Source: Pseudoxanthomonas sp. JBR18 (GTDB lineage Bacteria > Pseudomonadota > Gammaproteobacteria > Xanthomonadales > Xanthomonadaceae). Taken from it: a stretch of DNA of 64,000 nucleotides. A model generated the notes under the pieces. It was not told where the DNA came from. It did not search any database and worked only from the letters and a program-made list of their open reading frames with translations. This document shows positions 56,422 through 64,000 of the stretch, one piece after another (the stretch's first letter is position 1; each line of letters begins with the position of its first letter). Where the stretch lies: the NCBI RefSeq assembly GCF_028198165.1, contig NZ_CP116339.1, positions 3,913,001 to 3,977,000 of the forward strand. Reading direction: 5' to 3'. A program made the position numbers and the translations under genes.

Positions 56422-57062
56422 CAGATCGACTCCGCGGACCCGGGCGGGGTGCCGCCGGCATGGGTGAGTTTGATAGCGACGATGCGGCGCTGTGGCGATG
56501 CCACATCCATGCCGGTCATGGCCTTCAGATAGGTGTCGCGGGCCTCTTCAAGCTTGCCAGCCTGGACCAGCGCGTCACCACGCACTTCCAGGGCGGATGG
56601 GCTGTCATAGGAAGACAGCAGCTTGACGGCGTCCTCAGGCTTGCCGGCCGCATTGAGCAAGCGCGCCGCATGCAGGTCCGCGTAAGGCTTCATCGGGGAA
56701 TCCGCAGCGACCTGCTTGAGGGTGGCCAGCGCGGCGTCTAGCTGCTTGGCCTTGACCTGTGCCTGGGCCAGTTCAAGGACAGCGAGTTGGGCATACAGCG
56801 ACTGTGGAGACGCCTCGCGCAGCGCGGCGACCTTGGCCTGGGCCTGCTTGAGGTCATCGCCCCCGATCGCCTTGACCGCCTCGGCGTAGGCGGCATAGCC
56901 CGCCTGGGCCTGCTGGTCGCGGTGCTGCACCCACCACTTCCATCCAAAAATAAGTGCCAGTCCCAGCGCGATACCACCGATCAGTCCGGCGCCGTTGTTC
57001 TTCAGCCAGTTGCGGACGCGCTCACTCTGCTCGTGCTCGTCCAGCAGGTCATCAATTGCCAT
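56421..57062 (-). CDS. YfgM-like tetratricopeptide membrane protein (SecYEG/BamB-associated)
   Basis: Inner-membrane protein with a single N-terminal helix (about 22-42: NNGAGLIGGIALGLALIFGWKWW) and a periplasmic TPR-like domain (PF09976); E. coli YfgM works with PpiD at the Sec translocon. The 213-residue protein starts MAIDDLLDEHEQSERVRNWLK, typical of the family. It lies directly before bamB with a one-base overlap. Confidence 0.92.
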   Translation of the reverse strand: MAIDDLLDEHEQSERVRNWLKNNGAGLIGGIALGLALIFGWKWWVQHRDQQAQAGYAAYAEAVKAIGGDDLKQAQAKVAALREASPQSLYAQLAVLELAQAQVKAKQLDAALATLKQVAADSPMKPYADLHAARLLNAAGKPEDAVKLLSSYDSPSALEVRGDALVQAGKLEEARDTYLKAMTGMDVASPQRRIVAIKLTHAGGTPPGSAESI

Positions 57063-57123
57063 GCGTACTCTCGCCCCGCCAAGACGCGGGGTCATCAAAT
57101 TGCTTCAGGAAGACCCTCGCGGA

Positions 57124-58011
57124 TCAGTCCTGGACCGGCGCGAGTGATCCGTCGGAGGATACCGCAAAGCGCGCCACGTTGGCCCGCTGATACGGCGTGA
57201 GGTCCACCGTACTCCCGTCATGCTGAACCTGAACCGCAGTCGCATTGCCCAGTTTGATCCAGCCAACCTGTCCGGCCGAAAACGCGCGTTCATCGCCCGA
57301 CTTGAGCAGGCCGCGCTCGATCATGTGCCCCTCCGGATCCTCGATCTCGACCCAGCTGTCGCCGCTGAAGCTCAGGTGCAGCGCGGAGGTCGGCGGTCCG
57401 ACGGCCTCGGCCGCGCGATTCAGGCGCGGCGCCATGGACGCGGTGATCGGCCCGTTGTCGTCATAGGCAGCCGAGGAGGCAGGCGGCGGCGTCACTGGGC
57501 GCTCCTCGGAAGCCGGCTTGGTCGCAGGCTGACCGGCCACTTCGGCCTTGGGAATCACATCCAGCGACGCGGTCTTCAGGGCACGCGTGCCAGCACCATT
57601 GTTCGAAAACAGCAGCCACATCGGCACCGCGAAGAAACACACCGTGATCACCACGTAGACCGCACGCCGGGCCGTGCTCTCCAGGACGCGCTGGTAGCGC
57701 GGCGTATGGGTATGACTGACCAGCTCGACCGGCCTTACGGCCTGCAGGGAGGCCTGGTCCAGGTAGGCCGCGACATCGACACCCAGCAGTTTTGCGTAAC
57801 TGCGCAAATGTCCGCGCACGAAGACCGGCGCTCCAAGTCGCGCCCAGTCGCCCTCCTCGAGCGCGCTGACCACGCGCGTGGGAACCTTGAGCCGGGAAGC
57901 CGCCTGCGCGACGGTCATGCCCTGCTGCTCGCGGGCGCGGCGCAGCATCGCGCCGGTCTCCGCCTGTTGCCCATCACTGGGCACGGAGAGGGTCGTGTTC
58001 CGATCCGTCAT
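57124..58011 (-). CDS. rodZ: Cytoskeleton protein RodZ
   Basis: Bitopic membrane protein that links MreB to the elongasome and supports rod shape. The 295-residue protein has an N-terminal Cro/C1-type helix-turn-helix (about 20-85: LRRAREQQGMTVAQAASRLKV), one membrane helix (about 116-136: AVYVVITVCFFAVPMWLLF), a Pro/Ala-rich linker and a periplasmic DUF4115 domain (LHLSFSGDSWVEIEDPEG). Its ATG overlaps the pilF stop (ATGA). Confidence 0.94.
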   Translation of the reverse strand: MTDRNTTLSVPSDGQQAETGAMLRRAREQQGMTVAQAASRLKVPTRVVSALEEGDWARLGAPVFVRGHLRSYAKLLGVDVAAYLDQASLQAVRPVELVSHTHTPRYQRVLESTARRAVYVVITVCFFAVPMWLLFSNNGAGTRALKTASLDVIPKAEVAGQPATKPASEERPVTPPPASSAAYDDNGPITASMAPRLNRAAEAVGPPTSALHLSFSGDSWVEIEDPEGHMIERGLLKSGDERAFSAGQVGWIKLGNATAVQVQHDGSTVDLTPYQRANVARFAVSSDGSLAPVQD

Positions 58012-58826
58012 GGTCTTGCAGTGTCCCCGGAACTTGCGGCAGCAGCATCCGGGAACTCCGCCCGCAGTCGCTGCCGATATTTCTCGGCAGCTGCCCTGTC
58101 GCCGAGCTTGGTCTCAATGTCGGCTGCCAGTTGTAGCACGCTTGCGTCCGCTGGTGCAGCTGCCAGACGCCGTTCGGCGAATGCGCGTGCATCCATGAAG
58201 TGGCCCAGTCGGTACTCGTTGCGCGCCATGGAAACCAGCGCATAGGCATTGGTCGGGTCTAGCGACAAGGCCTTGCGCAGGTCAGGCTCCACCCGCTCGT
58301 ATTGCCCGGTCTGCAGCGCGCATCCCCCGGCATTGGCCAGTGCCGAAGCCGGAGCCGCGTAGCCGGGCGCAGCCAGGGCCCGGTCAAACCACACCAGCGC
58401 TTCAGCGGCATGTCCATTGCTGCACAGCCAAGCGCCATAGTTGTTGAGCACGCTGCCGCTGTTGGGCGACAGCTCGGCCGCACGGCGGTAATGCTCGCCC
58501 GCCGCCTCGCCCTGCCCGCGACGCCCGGCGACAATGGCCAACAAGGTGTGCGCATCGGCCGAATCAGGATTCAGCCTGAGCGCCTTGTTCGCTTCGCGCT
58601 CGGCCGCATCCAGGTCGCCCACACGCAGGCGCTGCTCGGATAATCCCAGGCTTTCCCGCTCTTCCAGCCGCAGCTGCGTCGCCTTGCTGTCGCGCACGTG
58701 GTAAGTGCTCTTGGGGACCTCGATTTCCTTCATGCCCCCCTTTGGGCGGACAAAGGTCAGCCGCGAGCAGCCGGCGCCAGCCACCGCAAGGATGATCCCC
58801 GCCAGCAGCAGCTTACGCAGCGGCAT
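58008..58826 (-). CDS. pilF: Type IV pilus biogenesis/stability lipoprotein PilF (PilW)
   Basis: Outer-membrane lipoprotein pilotin for the PilQ secretin. The 272-residue protein has a lipobox GAG-C (Cys20), followed by several tetratricopeptide repeats (for example [50 protein letters not shown]). It overlaps the end of rlmN by 14 bases and the start of rodZ by 4, so all three are tightly coupled. Confidence 0.93.
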   Translation of the reverse strand: MPLRKLLLAGIILAVAGAGCSRLTFVRPKGGMKEIEVPKSTYHVRDSKATQLRLEERESLGLSEQRLRVGDLDAAEREANKALRLNPDSADAHTLLAIVAGRRGQGEAAGEHYRRAAELSPNSGSVLNNYGAWLCSNGHAAEALVWFDRALAAPGYAAPASALANAGGCALQTGQYERVEPDLRKALSLDPTNAYALVSMARNEYRLGHFMDARAFAERRLAAAPADASVLQLAADIETKLGDRAAAEKYRQRLRAEFPDAAAASSGDTARP

Positions 58827-60024
58827 CACCCAGGCCCTGCTCACGCAGCTGGCGATTGAACTCGGCCTGGCGCCGCGTGCGGTCCATGACCTGTCCCTTG
58901 AGCTGCCCGCAGGCCGCGTCGATGTCGTCACCGCGGGTGCGCCGGACCATGGTGAGCACCTGATTGTCCAGCAGGATCTTCTGGAAGGCACGGATCTGCG
59001 GCTCCTCCGAGCGCTCGTAGCGCGTGCCGGGGAAAGGATTGAACGGGATCAGGTTGACCTTCCCCGCTTCGCGGGACTGCATCTGGTTACCGAACTGCCG
59101 CATCAGCCGAACCAGCGCCCGCGCATGTTCCGGCTGGTCGTTGACGCCCTTCATCAGCGTGTATTCGAAGGTGATCGAGTCCCGCTTCGGACTCGCCTTC
59201 AGATAGCGCGCGCAGGCCGCCATCAACTGCTCGACCGGGTATTTCTTGTTGAGGGGAACAAGCTGGCTGCGCAGGTCGTCCTGTGCCGCGTGCAGGGACA
59301 CGGCCAGGGACACGTCGCTCTCGGTCGAGAGGCGGTCGATCATCGGCACCATGCCGGCCGTCGACAGGGTCACCCGCTTGCTCGCCAGCCCGTAGCCCAA
59401 GTCGTCGCGCATGATGCTCATTGCGCGCACGACGTTGTCGAAATTGGCCAGCGGCTCGCCCATGCCCATCATCACCACGTTGGTGAGACGGCGGATCTGC
59501 GCCGGCACGTTGCCCAGGTGGCGCGCGGCCACCCAGACCTGGCCGATGATCTCGGCCGTGGACAGGTTGCGGTTGAAGCCCTGCGTGGCGGTCGAGCAGA
59601 ACTGGCAGTTCAAAGCGCAACCGACCTGCGAGGACACGCACAGCGTGCCGCGGGTCTTGTCCGGGATATAAACGGTCTCGATAGCGTTCTTGCCATCCAC
59701 GCCCATCGACAGCAACCACTTGTGGGTGCCGTCGGTGGAAGGCTTGTCGAACACCACGCCGGGGACGACGACCTCGGCATGTTGCTGCAGCTTGGCGCGC
59801 AGCGACTTGCCCAGGTCGGTCATCTGGTCGAAGTCGGTGACGTAGCGGTGGTGGATCCACTTCATCACCTGGTGGGCGCGGTAGCGCTTCTCGCCGAGGG
59901 TCTCCTCGAAGAAGCGCTCCAACCCGACCCGATCGAGATCGAGCAGGTTCTGCTTGCGCACCAGCCCACCGGCGAGCGCGTCGCCAGTGGTGGTCACAAC
60001 CGGAATCGGCTTGGTCTCGGTCAC
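58813..60024 (-). CDS. rlmN: 23S rRNA (adenine2503-C2)/tRNA (adenine37-C2)-methyltransferase
   Basis: Radical-SAM enzyme that methylates C2 of A2503 in 23S rRNA and A37 of some tRNAs. The start is GTG at 60024 with AAGGGAGG upstream, giving 403 residues. The CX3CX2C cluster motif is CALNCQFC; a conserved Cys precedes it in [11 protein letters not shown], and the methyl-carrying Cys is in [12 protein letters not shown]. It is 10 bases downstream of ndk. Confidence 0.96.
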   Translation of the reverse strand: MTETKPIPVVTTTGDALAGGLVRKQNLLDLDRVGLERFFEETLGEKRYRAHQVMKWIHHRYVTDFDQMTDLGKSLRAKLQQHAEVVVPGVVFDKPSTDGTHKWLLSMGVDGKNAIETVYIPDKTRGTLCVSSQVGCALNCQFCSTATQGFNRNLSTAEIIGQVWVAARHLGNVPAQIRRLTNVVMMGMGEPLANFDNVVRAMSIMRDDLGYGLASKRVTLSTAGMVPMIDRLSTESDVSLAVSLHAAQDDLRSQLVPLNKKYPVEQLMAACARYLKASPKRDSITFEYTLMKGVNDQPEHARALVRLMRQFGNQMQSREAGKVNLIPFNPFPGTRYERSEEPQIRAFQKILLDNQVLTMVRRTRGDDIDAACGQLKGQVMDRTRRQAEFNRQLREQGLGDAAA

Positions 60025-60034
60025 GGGCCCTCCC

Positions 60035-60460
60035 TTAGCGGGACACCACTTCGGTGGCGGCGAACCAGTACGCCACCTCGATCGCGGCATTCTCCAGCGA
60101 ATCCGAGCCGTGCGCGGCGTTGGCATCGATCGAATCGGCGAAGTCGGCGCGGATCGTGCCCGGCGCGGCGTCCTTCGGATTGGTGGCGCCGAGCAGCTCG
60201 CGGTGCGCGGCCACGGCGTTCTCGCCTTCCAGCGCCTGGATCATCACCGGGCCGGAGATCATGAACTCGACCAGCGCGTTGAAGAACGGGCGATCCTTGT
60301 GCACGGCATAGAAGCCTTCGGCTTCGCGGCGCGACAGCTGCTTGTACTTGGCGGCCACGATCTTCAGGCCGGCCTTCTCGAAGCGGGCGTAGATCTCGCC
60401 GATGACGTTCTTGGCGACGGCGTCGGGCTTGATGATGGACAGGGTGCGCTCAAGCGCCAT
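60035..60460 (-). CDS. ndk: Nucleoside diphosphate kinase
   Basis: Transfers gamma-phosphate between nucleoside tri- and diphosphates by a phospho-His intermediate. The 141-residue protein has [13 protein letters not shown] at the start and the active-site His in [17 protein letters not shown]. The start has GGAGAAAAT upstream. A strong intrinsic terminator lies in its leader, 45-68 bases before the ATG. Confidence 0.97.
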   Translation of the reverse strand: MALERTLSIIKPDAVAKNVIGEIYARFEKAGLKIVAAKYKQLSRREAEGFYAVHKDRPFFNALVEFMISGPVMIQALEGENAVAAHRELLGATNPKDAAPGTIRADFADSIDANAAHGSDSLENAAIEVAYWFAATEVVSR

Positions 60461-60505
60461 GGAATTTTCTCCGAAAAAACGGACCTCGCGATCCGCAGGT
60501 GCACG

Positions 60506-60528
60506 AAAAACCCGCGTCAGGACGCGGG
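60506..60528 (-). terminator. Intrinsic terminator in the ndk leader
   Basis: On the minus strand CCCGCGT and ACGCGGG form a 7-bp stem with a 4-base loop, followed at once by TTTTT (60510-60506). It lies upstream of ndk, with no minus-strand gene before it, so it either attenuates ndk or ends a short RNA. Confidence 0.75.
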
Positions 60529-60635
60529 CTTAGGTTGGTTTGTTGTGGGAATTCTAACGTATCGCCCGCAACGATGCAGCCCGCGCGTGATTTTGTCGCA
60601 CTGCAACATGACAGGGGCGCATCGAGGGCGCAGAC

Positions 60636-60651
60636 TCAAACAAGCGTTTGA
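60636..60651. promoter_or_regulatory. PsrA-type operator upstream of the TetR gene
   Basis: TCAAACAAGCGTTTGA: inverted CAAAC and GTTTG separated by four bases, matching the recalled PsrA pattern (G/C)AAAC-N2-4-GTTT(G/C). It lies 19 bp before the TetR gene start and probably mediates autoregulation. Confidence 0.7.
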
Positions 60652-60669
60652 TTCACACCCCGACCGACC

Positions 60670-61305
60670 ATGGCCAACGGCAACCAGTTTTCCACCAAGG
60701 ACCGCATCCTCGGCGCCGCCGAAGAGCTGTTCGCCCTGCATGGGTTTGCCGGCACGTCGCTGCGCCAGGTGACCAGCCGCGCCGACGTCAACATCGCAGC
60801 GGTGAATTACCACTTCGGCTCCAAGGAAAACCTCGTCAATGAGGTCTTCCGGCGTCGTATGGACGTCATGACGGCCGCGCGCCTGGGCCAGTTGGAGGCT
60901 GCGACCCGCGAGCATCCCGGCATGCTCGAACCCGTGCTGGCGGCCTTCGTACAGCCGGCCCTGGCCATGGCCGAGGATGGCCAGGGCGGCGCGGCTTTCG
61001 TCCGGGTCATCGCCAGGGCCTATGCCGAAAAGAACGACAACCTGCGCAAGTTCCTGTCCGACCACTACGGCCACGTGCTGCGTGACTTCGCCAAGGCCAT
61101 CTCCGCCTGCCTGCCGGCCCTGAGCAAGGAAGAGCTGTACTGGCGGCTGGACTTTCTGGCGGGGGCGCTGACCTATGCCATGGCCGACTTCGGCCTGATC
61201 AAACGACCTGCCGGCGTCACCGAGGCGGCGCATCGTGAGCGCGCCGCCCGCGAACTGATCCGATTTGCCGAGGCGGGGTTTCGTGCCGCCATCCTTGAAT
61301 CATGA
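60670..61305 (+). CDS. TetR-family regulator, PsrA-like fatty-acid repressor
   Basis: Repressor of 211 residues with an N-terminal TetR helix-turn-helix (about 10-56: ILGAAEELFALHGFAGTSLRQVTSRADVNIAAVNYHFGSKENLV) and a ligand-binding C-terminal domain. PsrA proteins release DNA on binding long-chain fatty acyl ligands. The FadB-type gene begins 28 bases after its stop, and PsrA-like inverted repeats precede both genes. The ATG at 60670 is the natural start. Ligand and name are inferred from context. Confidence 0.85.
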   Translation: MANGNQFSTKDRILGAAEELFALHGFAGTSLRQVTSRADVNIAAVNYHFGSKENLVNEVFRRRMDVMTAARLGQLEAATREHPGMLEPVLAAFVQPALAMAEDGQGGAAFVRVIARAYAEKNDNLRKFLSDHYGHVLRDFAKAISACLPALSKEELYWRLDFLAGALTYAMADFGLIKRPAGVTEAAHRERAARELIRFAEAGFRAAILES

Positions 61306-61313
61306 TTTCAACC

Positions 61314-61327
61314 AAAACAAGGGTTTG
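61314..61327. promoter_or_regulatory. PsrA-type operator overlapping the fad operon translation start region
   Basis: AAAAC-AAGG-GTTTG, the same inverted pattern as the site before the TetR gene, with one mismatch. It ends 6 bases before the fad start codon and overlaps its ribosome binding site, so it lies in the 5' region of the beta-oxidation genes. Confidence 0.55.
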
Positions 61328-61333
61328 TTGAAT

Positions 61334-63706
61334 ATGTCTCAGAAACTACTTGTGCGCCGCGCCGCCGTCCTGGGCGCTGGCGTCATGGGCGCCCAGATCG
61401 CGGCGCACCTGACCAATGCGGGCGTGGATACGGTCCTGTTCGACCTGCCCGCCAAGGAGGGGCCTGCCAGCGGAATCGTGCTCAAGGCGATCGCCCAACT
61501 GGGCAAGCTCTCCCCCGCTCCGCTGGCCTCCAAGACGTTGGCCGAAGCCATCACGCCCGCCAACTACGGCAGCGATCTTGACCTGCTGCGCGAGTGCGAC
61601 CTGGTGATCGAAGCCATTGCCGAGCGCATGGACTGGAAGCAGGACCTGTACGCCAAGATCGCGCCCTTCGTGGCCGACCACGCGGTGCTGGCCTCCAATA
61701 CCTCGGGGCTGGGCATCAACAAGCTGTCCGAGGTGCTGCCCGAGCAGCTGCGCCACCGCTTCTGCGGGGTGCACTTCTTCAATCCGCCGCGCTACATGCA
61801 CCTGGCCGAGCTGATTCCGGCCAAGACCACCGACAAGGCCGTGCTCGAGGGCCTGGAAACCTTCCTGGTCACCACCCTGGGCAAGGGGGTGGTCTACGCC
61901 AAGGACACGCCGAACTTCATCGGCAACCGCATCGGCGTGTTCTCCATTCTCTCCACGATCCATCACACGCAGGCCTCGGGCCTGGGCTTCGATGAGGTGG
62001 ACGCGCTGACCGGCCCGTTGGTCGGCCGGCCGAAGTCCGCCACCTACCGCACCTCCGATGTGGTCGGCCTGGACACCATGGCCCATGTCATCAAGACCAT
62101 GGCCGATACCCTGCCCGACGACCCGTGGCATCAGTACTTCACCTCGCCGAAGTGGCTGGAGGCGTTGATCGCCAAGGGCGCGCTCGGTCAGAAGGCCGGC
62201 GCCGGCATCTTCCGCAAGGTCGGCAAGGACATCGTGGTGCTGGACCTGGAGAAGCAGGACTACCGCCCCGCTGATCGCGCCGCCGCCCCGGAAGTGGTCG
62301 AGATCCTGAAGATCAAGGACCCGGCCGAGAAGTTCGCCAAGCTGCGCGAGAGCCAGCACCCGCAGGCGCAGTTCCTGTGGGCGACCTTCCGCGACCTGTT
62401 CCATTACAGCGCCTATCACCTGGCCGACATCGCCGAGACCGCGCGCGATGTGGACCTGGCCATCCGCTGGGGCTATGGCTGGTCGCTGGGCCCGTTCGAA
62501 ACCTGGCAGGCCGCCGGCTGGAAGCAGGTGGCGCAGTGGATCGCCGATGACATCGTCGCCGGCAAGACCATGTCCGATGCCCCGCTGCCGGATTGGGTGT
62601 TCGACGGTCGCGACGGCGTGCATGGCGCCGAAGGCTCCTACAGCCCGGTGCAGGATGCCAAGCTGCCGCGTTCGTCGCTGCCGGTCTACAAGCGCCAGCG
62701 CTTCCCCGATCCGGTCCTTGGCGAACAGTTCCCCAAGGGCGAGACCGTTTACGAGAACGACGGCGTGCGCATGTGGCACGACGGCGACGATGTGGCCGTG
62801 GTCAGCTTCAAGACCAAGATGCACACCGTTTCCGACCAGGTGCTGGATGGCCTGCAGGAAGCTGTCGGCCGCGCCGAGAAGGACTTCAAGGGCCTGGTCA
62901 TCTGGCAGCCGAAGGAGCCCTTCTCCGCCGGTGCCGACCTGGCCGGCGCGCTCGGCCTGCTGCAGGCAGGCAAGGTGGATGCGTTCGAGGCCATGGTCGC
63001 CAACTTCCAGGCCACCAGCCAGCGCATCAAGTATTCGCTGGTGCCGGTCGTGGCCGCGGTGCGCGGCCTGGCCCTGGGCGGCGGCTGCGAATTCCAGATG
63101 CACAGCGCCAAGACGGTGGCCGGGCTGGAAAGCTACATCGGCCTGGTCGAGGCCGGCGTCGGCCTGCTGCCTGCCGGCGGCGGGCTGAAAGAGCTGGCCG
63201 CGCGTGCTTCGGTCGCCGCAGGTCCAGGCGGCGACGTGTTCGCCGAATTGAAGAAGACCTTCGAGACCATCGCCATGGCCAAGGTCTCCAACTCCGCGGT
63301 CAACGCGCAGGAACTCGGCCTGCTGCGCCCGACCGACAAGGTGGTCTTCAACGCCTACGAATCGCTGTACATCGCCAAGAACGAAGCCTCGGCGCTGGCC
63401 GAATCCGGCTACCGCCCGCCCCTGCCCGCGCGCCGCATCCAGGTCGCCGGCGACGTCGGCATCGCGACCTTCAAGATGCTGCTGGTCAACATGCTCGAAG
63501 GCCGCTTCATCAGCGAGTACGACTACGAGATCGCCACCCGCATCGCGACCGTCCTGTGTGGCGGCGAGGTGGACCGCGGCGCGATCGTCGACGAGGAATG
63601 GCTGCTCAAGCTGGAACGACGCCACTTCGTGGAACTGGCCCAGCAGGAGAAGACGCAGGCGCGTATCGCGCACATGCTCAAGACCGGCAAGCCCCTGCGC
63701 AACTGA
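61334..63706 (+). CDS. 3-hydroxyacyl-CoA dehydrogenase / enoyl-CoA hydratase (FadN-type order)
   Basis: Multifunctional beta-oxidation enzyme, 790 residues, cytoplasmic. The NAD-binding dehydrogenase domain is N-terminal (AAVLGAGVMGAQIAAHL, residues ~9-25; catalytic-region GVHFFNPPRYMHL; second helical domain with NFIGNRIGVF), and the enoyl-CoA hydratase (crotonase) domain is C-terminal (from about 480; oxyanion-hole VRGLALGGGCEFQMH). This is the reverse of E. coli FadB and matches FadN of Bacillus. The ATG at 61334 follows AAGGG. It is followed after 24 bases by the thiolase gene. Confidence 0.92.
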   Translation: MSQKLLVRRAAVLGAGVMGAQIAAHLTNAGVDTVLFDLPAKEGPASGIVLKAIAQLGKLSPAPLASKTLAEAITPANYGSDLDLLRECDLVIEAIAERMDWKQDLYAKIAPFVADHAVLASNTSGLGINKLSEVLPEQLRHRFCGVHFFNPPRYMHLAELIPAKTTDKAVLEGLETFLVTTLGKGVVYAKDTPNFIGNRIGVFSILSTIHHTQASGLGFDEVDALTGPLVGRPKSATYRTSDVVGLDTMAHVIKTMADTLPDDPWHQYFTSPKWLEALIAKGALGQKAGAGIFRKVGKDIVVLDLEKQDYRPADRAAAPEVVEILKIKDPAEKFAKLRESQHPQAQFLWATFRDLFHYSAYHLADIAETARDVDLAIRWGYGWSLGPFETWQAAGWKQVAQWIADDIVAGKTMSDAPLPDWVFDGRDGVHGAEGSYSPVQDAKLPRSSLPVYKRQRFPDPVLGEQFPKGETVYENDGVRMWHDGDDVAVVSFKTKMHTVSDQVLDGLQEAVGRAEKDFKGLVIWQPKEPFSAGADLAGALGLLQAGKVDAFEAMVANFQATSQRIKYSLVPVVAAVRGLALGGGCEFQMHSAKTVAGLESYIGLVEAGVGLLPAGGGLKELAARASVAAGPGGDVFAELKKTFETIAMAKVSNSAVNAQELGLLRPTDKVVFNAYESLYIAKNEASALAESGYRPPLPARRIQVAGDVGIATFKMLLVNMLEGRFISEYDYEIATRIATVLCGGEVDRGAIVDEEWLLKLERRHFVELAQQEKTQARIAHMLKTGKPLRN

Positions 63707-63730
63707 CGCGACGAGACGAGGACACTATTT

Positions 63731-64000
63731 ATGAGCAAGCAGATCCAGGATGCCTACATCGTCGCCGCCACCCGCACCCCGGTGGGCAAGGCGCCGAAGG
63801 GCGTATTCCGCAACACCCGTCCCGACGACATGCTCGCCCACGTGCTCAAGGCCGTGGTCGCGCAGGCCCCGGGCATCGACACCTCGCGCATCGATGACGC
63901 CATCATCGGCTGCGCCATGCCCGAGGGCGAGCAAGGCATGAACGTGGCACGCATCGCCGTGCTGCTCGCCGGCCTGCCCAACACCATCGCGGCCCAGACG
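63731..64000 (+). CDS. Acetyl-CoA C-acyltransferase (thiolase), 5' part
   Basis: Last step of each beta-oxidation round. Only 90 residues are in the window: MSKQIQDAYIVAATRTPVGKA is the classic thiolase start, followed by MLAHVLKAVVAQAPGIDTSRIDDAIIGCAMPEGEQGMNVAR. The active-site Cys (near residue 90 in the family) is just beyond the edge. GAGG lies about 9 bases before the ATG. Same operon as the FadN-type gene. Confidence 0.92.
   Translation, partial: MSKQIQDAYIVAATRTPVGKAPKGVFRNTRPDDMLAHVLKAVVAQAPGIDTSRIDDAIIGCAMPEGEQGMNVARIAVLLAGLPNTIAAQT

Noticed and set aside
58705..60264. 519-codon plus-strand open frame opposite rlmN
   Set aside because: Shadow of rlmN and ndk with repetitive Gly/His/Val composition.
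61346..63673. 775-codon minus-strand open frame opposite the FadN-type gene
   Set aside because: Same kind of antisense shadow; the plus strand shows unmistakable dehydrogenase and hydratase motifs.

Overview
The window is a GC-rich chromosome segment of a gammaproteobacterium of the family Xanthomonadaceae (Lysobacteraceae). The large TonB-dependent receptor with its SapC, JmjC-like cupin and flavin halogenase neighbours, the xylan-utilisation gene set, the TGATAGCGCTAACA-type LacI operators and the housekeeping synteny all point there. Pseudoxanthomonas, Stenotrophomonas or Xanthomonas would all fit; the genus cannot be fixed from sequence reading alone. No rRNA, tRNA or CRISPR array was recognised.

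Layout. 1-5.3 kb: the 3' part of phosphoenolpyruvate synthase, an MscS-type channel, oligoribonuclease, a membrane acyltransferase and tRNA adenosine deaminase. 5.5-31.3 kb: one large xylan/xylo-oligosaccharide utilisation locus. It contains an outer-membrane TonB-dependent receptor followed by sapC, cupin-8 and tryptophan-halogenase-like genes; a divergent pair made of an MFS symporter/GH43/aldose-epimerase operon and a secreted GH10 xylanase; an exported-enzyme operon (GH67 alpha-glucuronidase, SGNH acetylesterase, GH43, GH3 with PA14); a LacI-family repressor; and xylB-xylA. Three near-identical palindromic operators lie at the receptor, the symporter/xylanase divergence and xylB, so one repressor (the LacI gene at 27.2 kb) probably controls import, depolymerisation and xylose catabolism together.

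31.3-43.4 kb: an accessory block with an AraC regulator, an unusual Fur-family protein lacking the usual His cluster, a complete RND efflux system, a divergent TonB-dependent siderophore receptor, two small proteins of unknown function and a decayed IS3-family transposase at its right edge. It looks like an acquired metal/siderophore import-export module.

43.4-64 kb: housekeeping genes. These are guaB-guaA, folD, a DUF1244 gene, a Rieske/FAD reductase fusion, LtrA with a small membrane partner, moeB-moeA-der, bamB-yfgM-rodZ-pilF-rlmN-ndk, then a TetR regulator and a fatty-acid beta-oxidation operon (FadN-type fusion plus a thiolase cut by the window edge) with two PsrA-type operators.

Inferred xylan pathway: secreted GH10 cuts xylan; the receptor imports oligosaccharides; exported GH67, esterase, GH43 and GH3 strip and shorten them; the MFS symporter takes short products inside; cytoplasmic GH43 releases xylose; the epimerase, XylA and XylB deliver xylulose-5-phosphate to the pentose phosphate pathway. 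The least understood part is the SapC/cupin/halogenase module, whose catalytic residues are intact and whose substrate is unknown.
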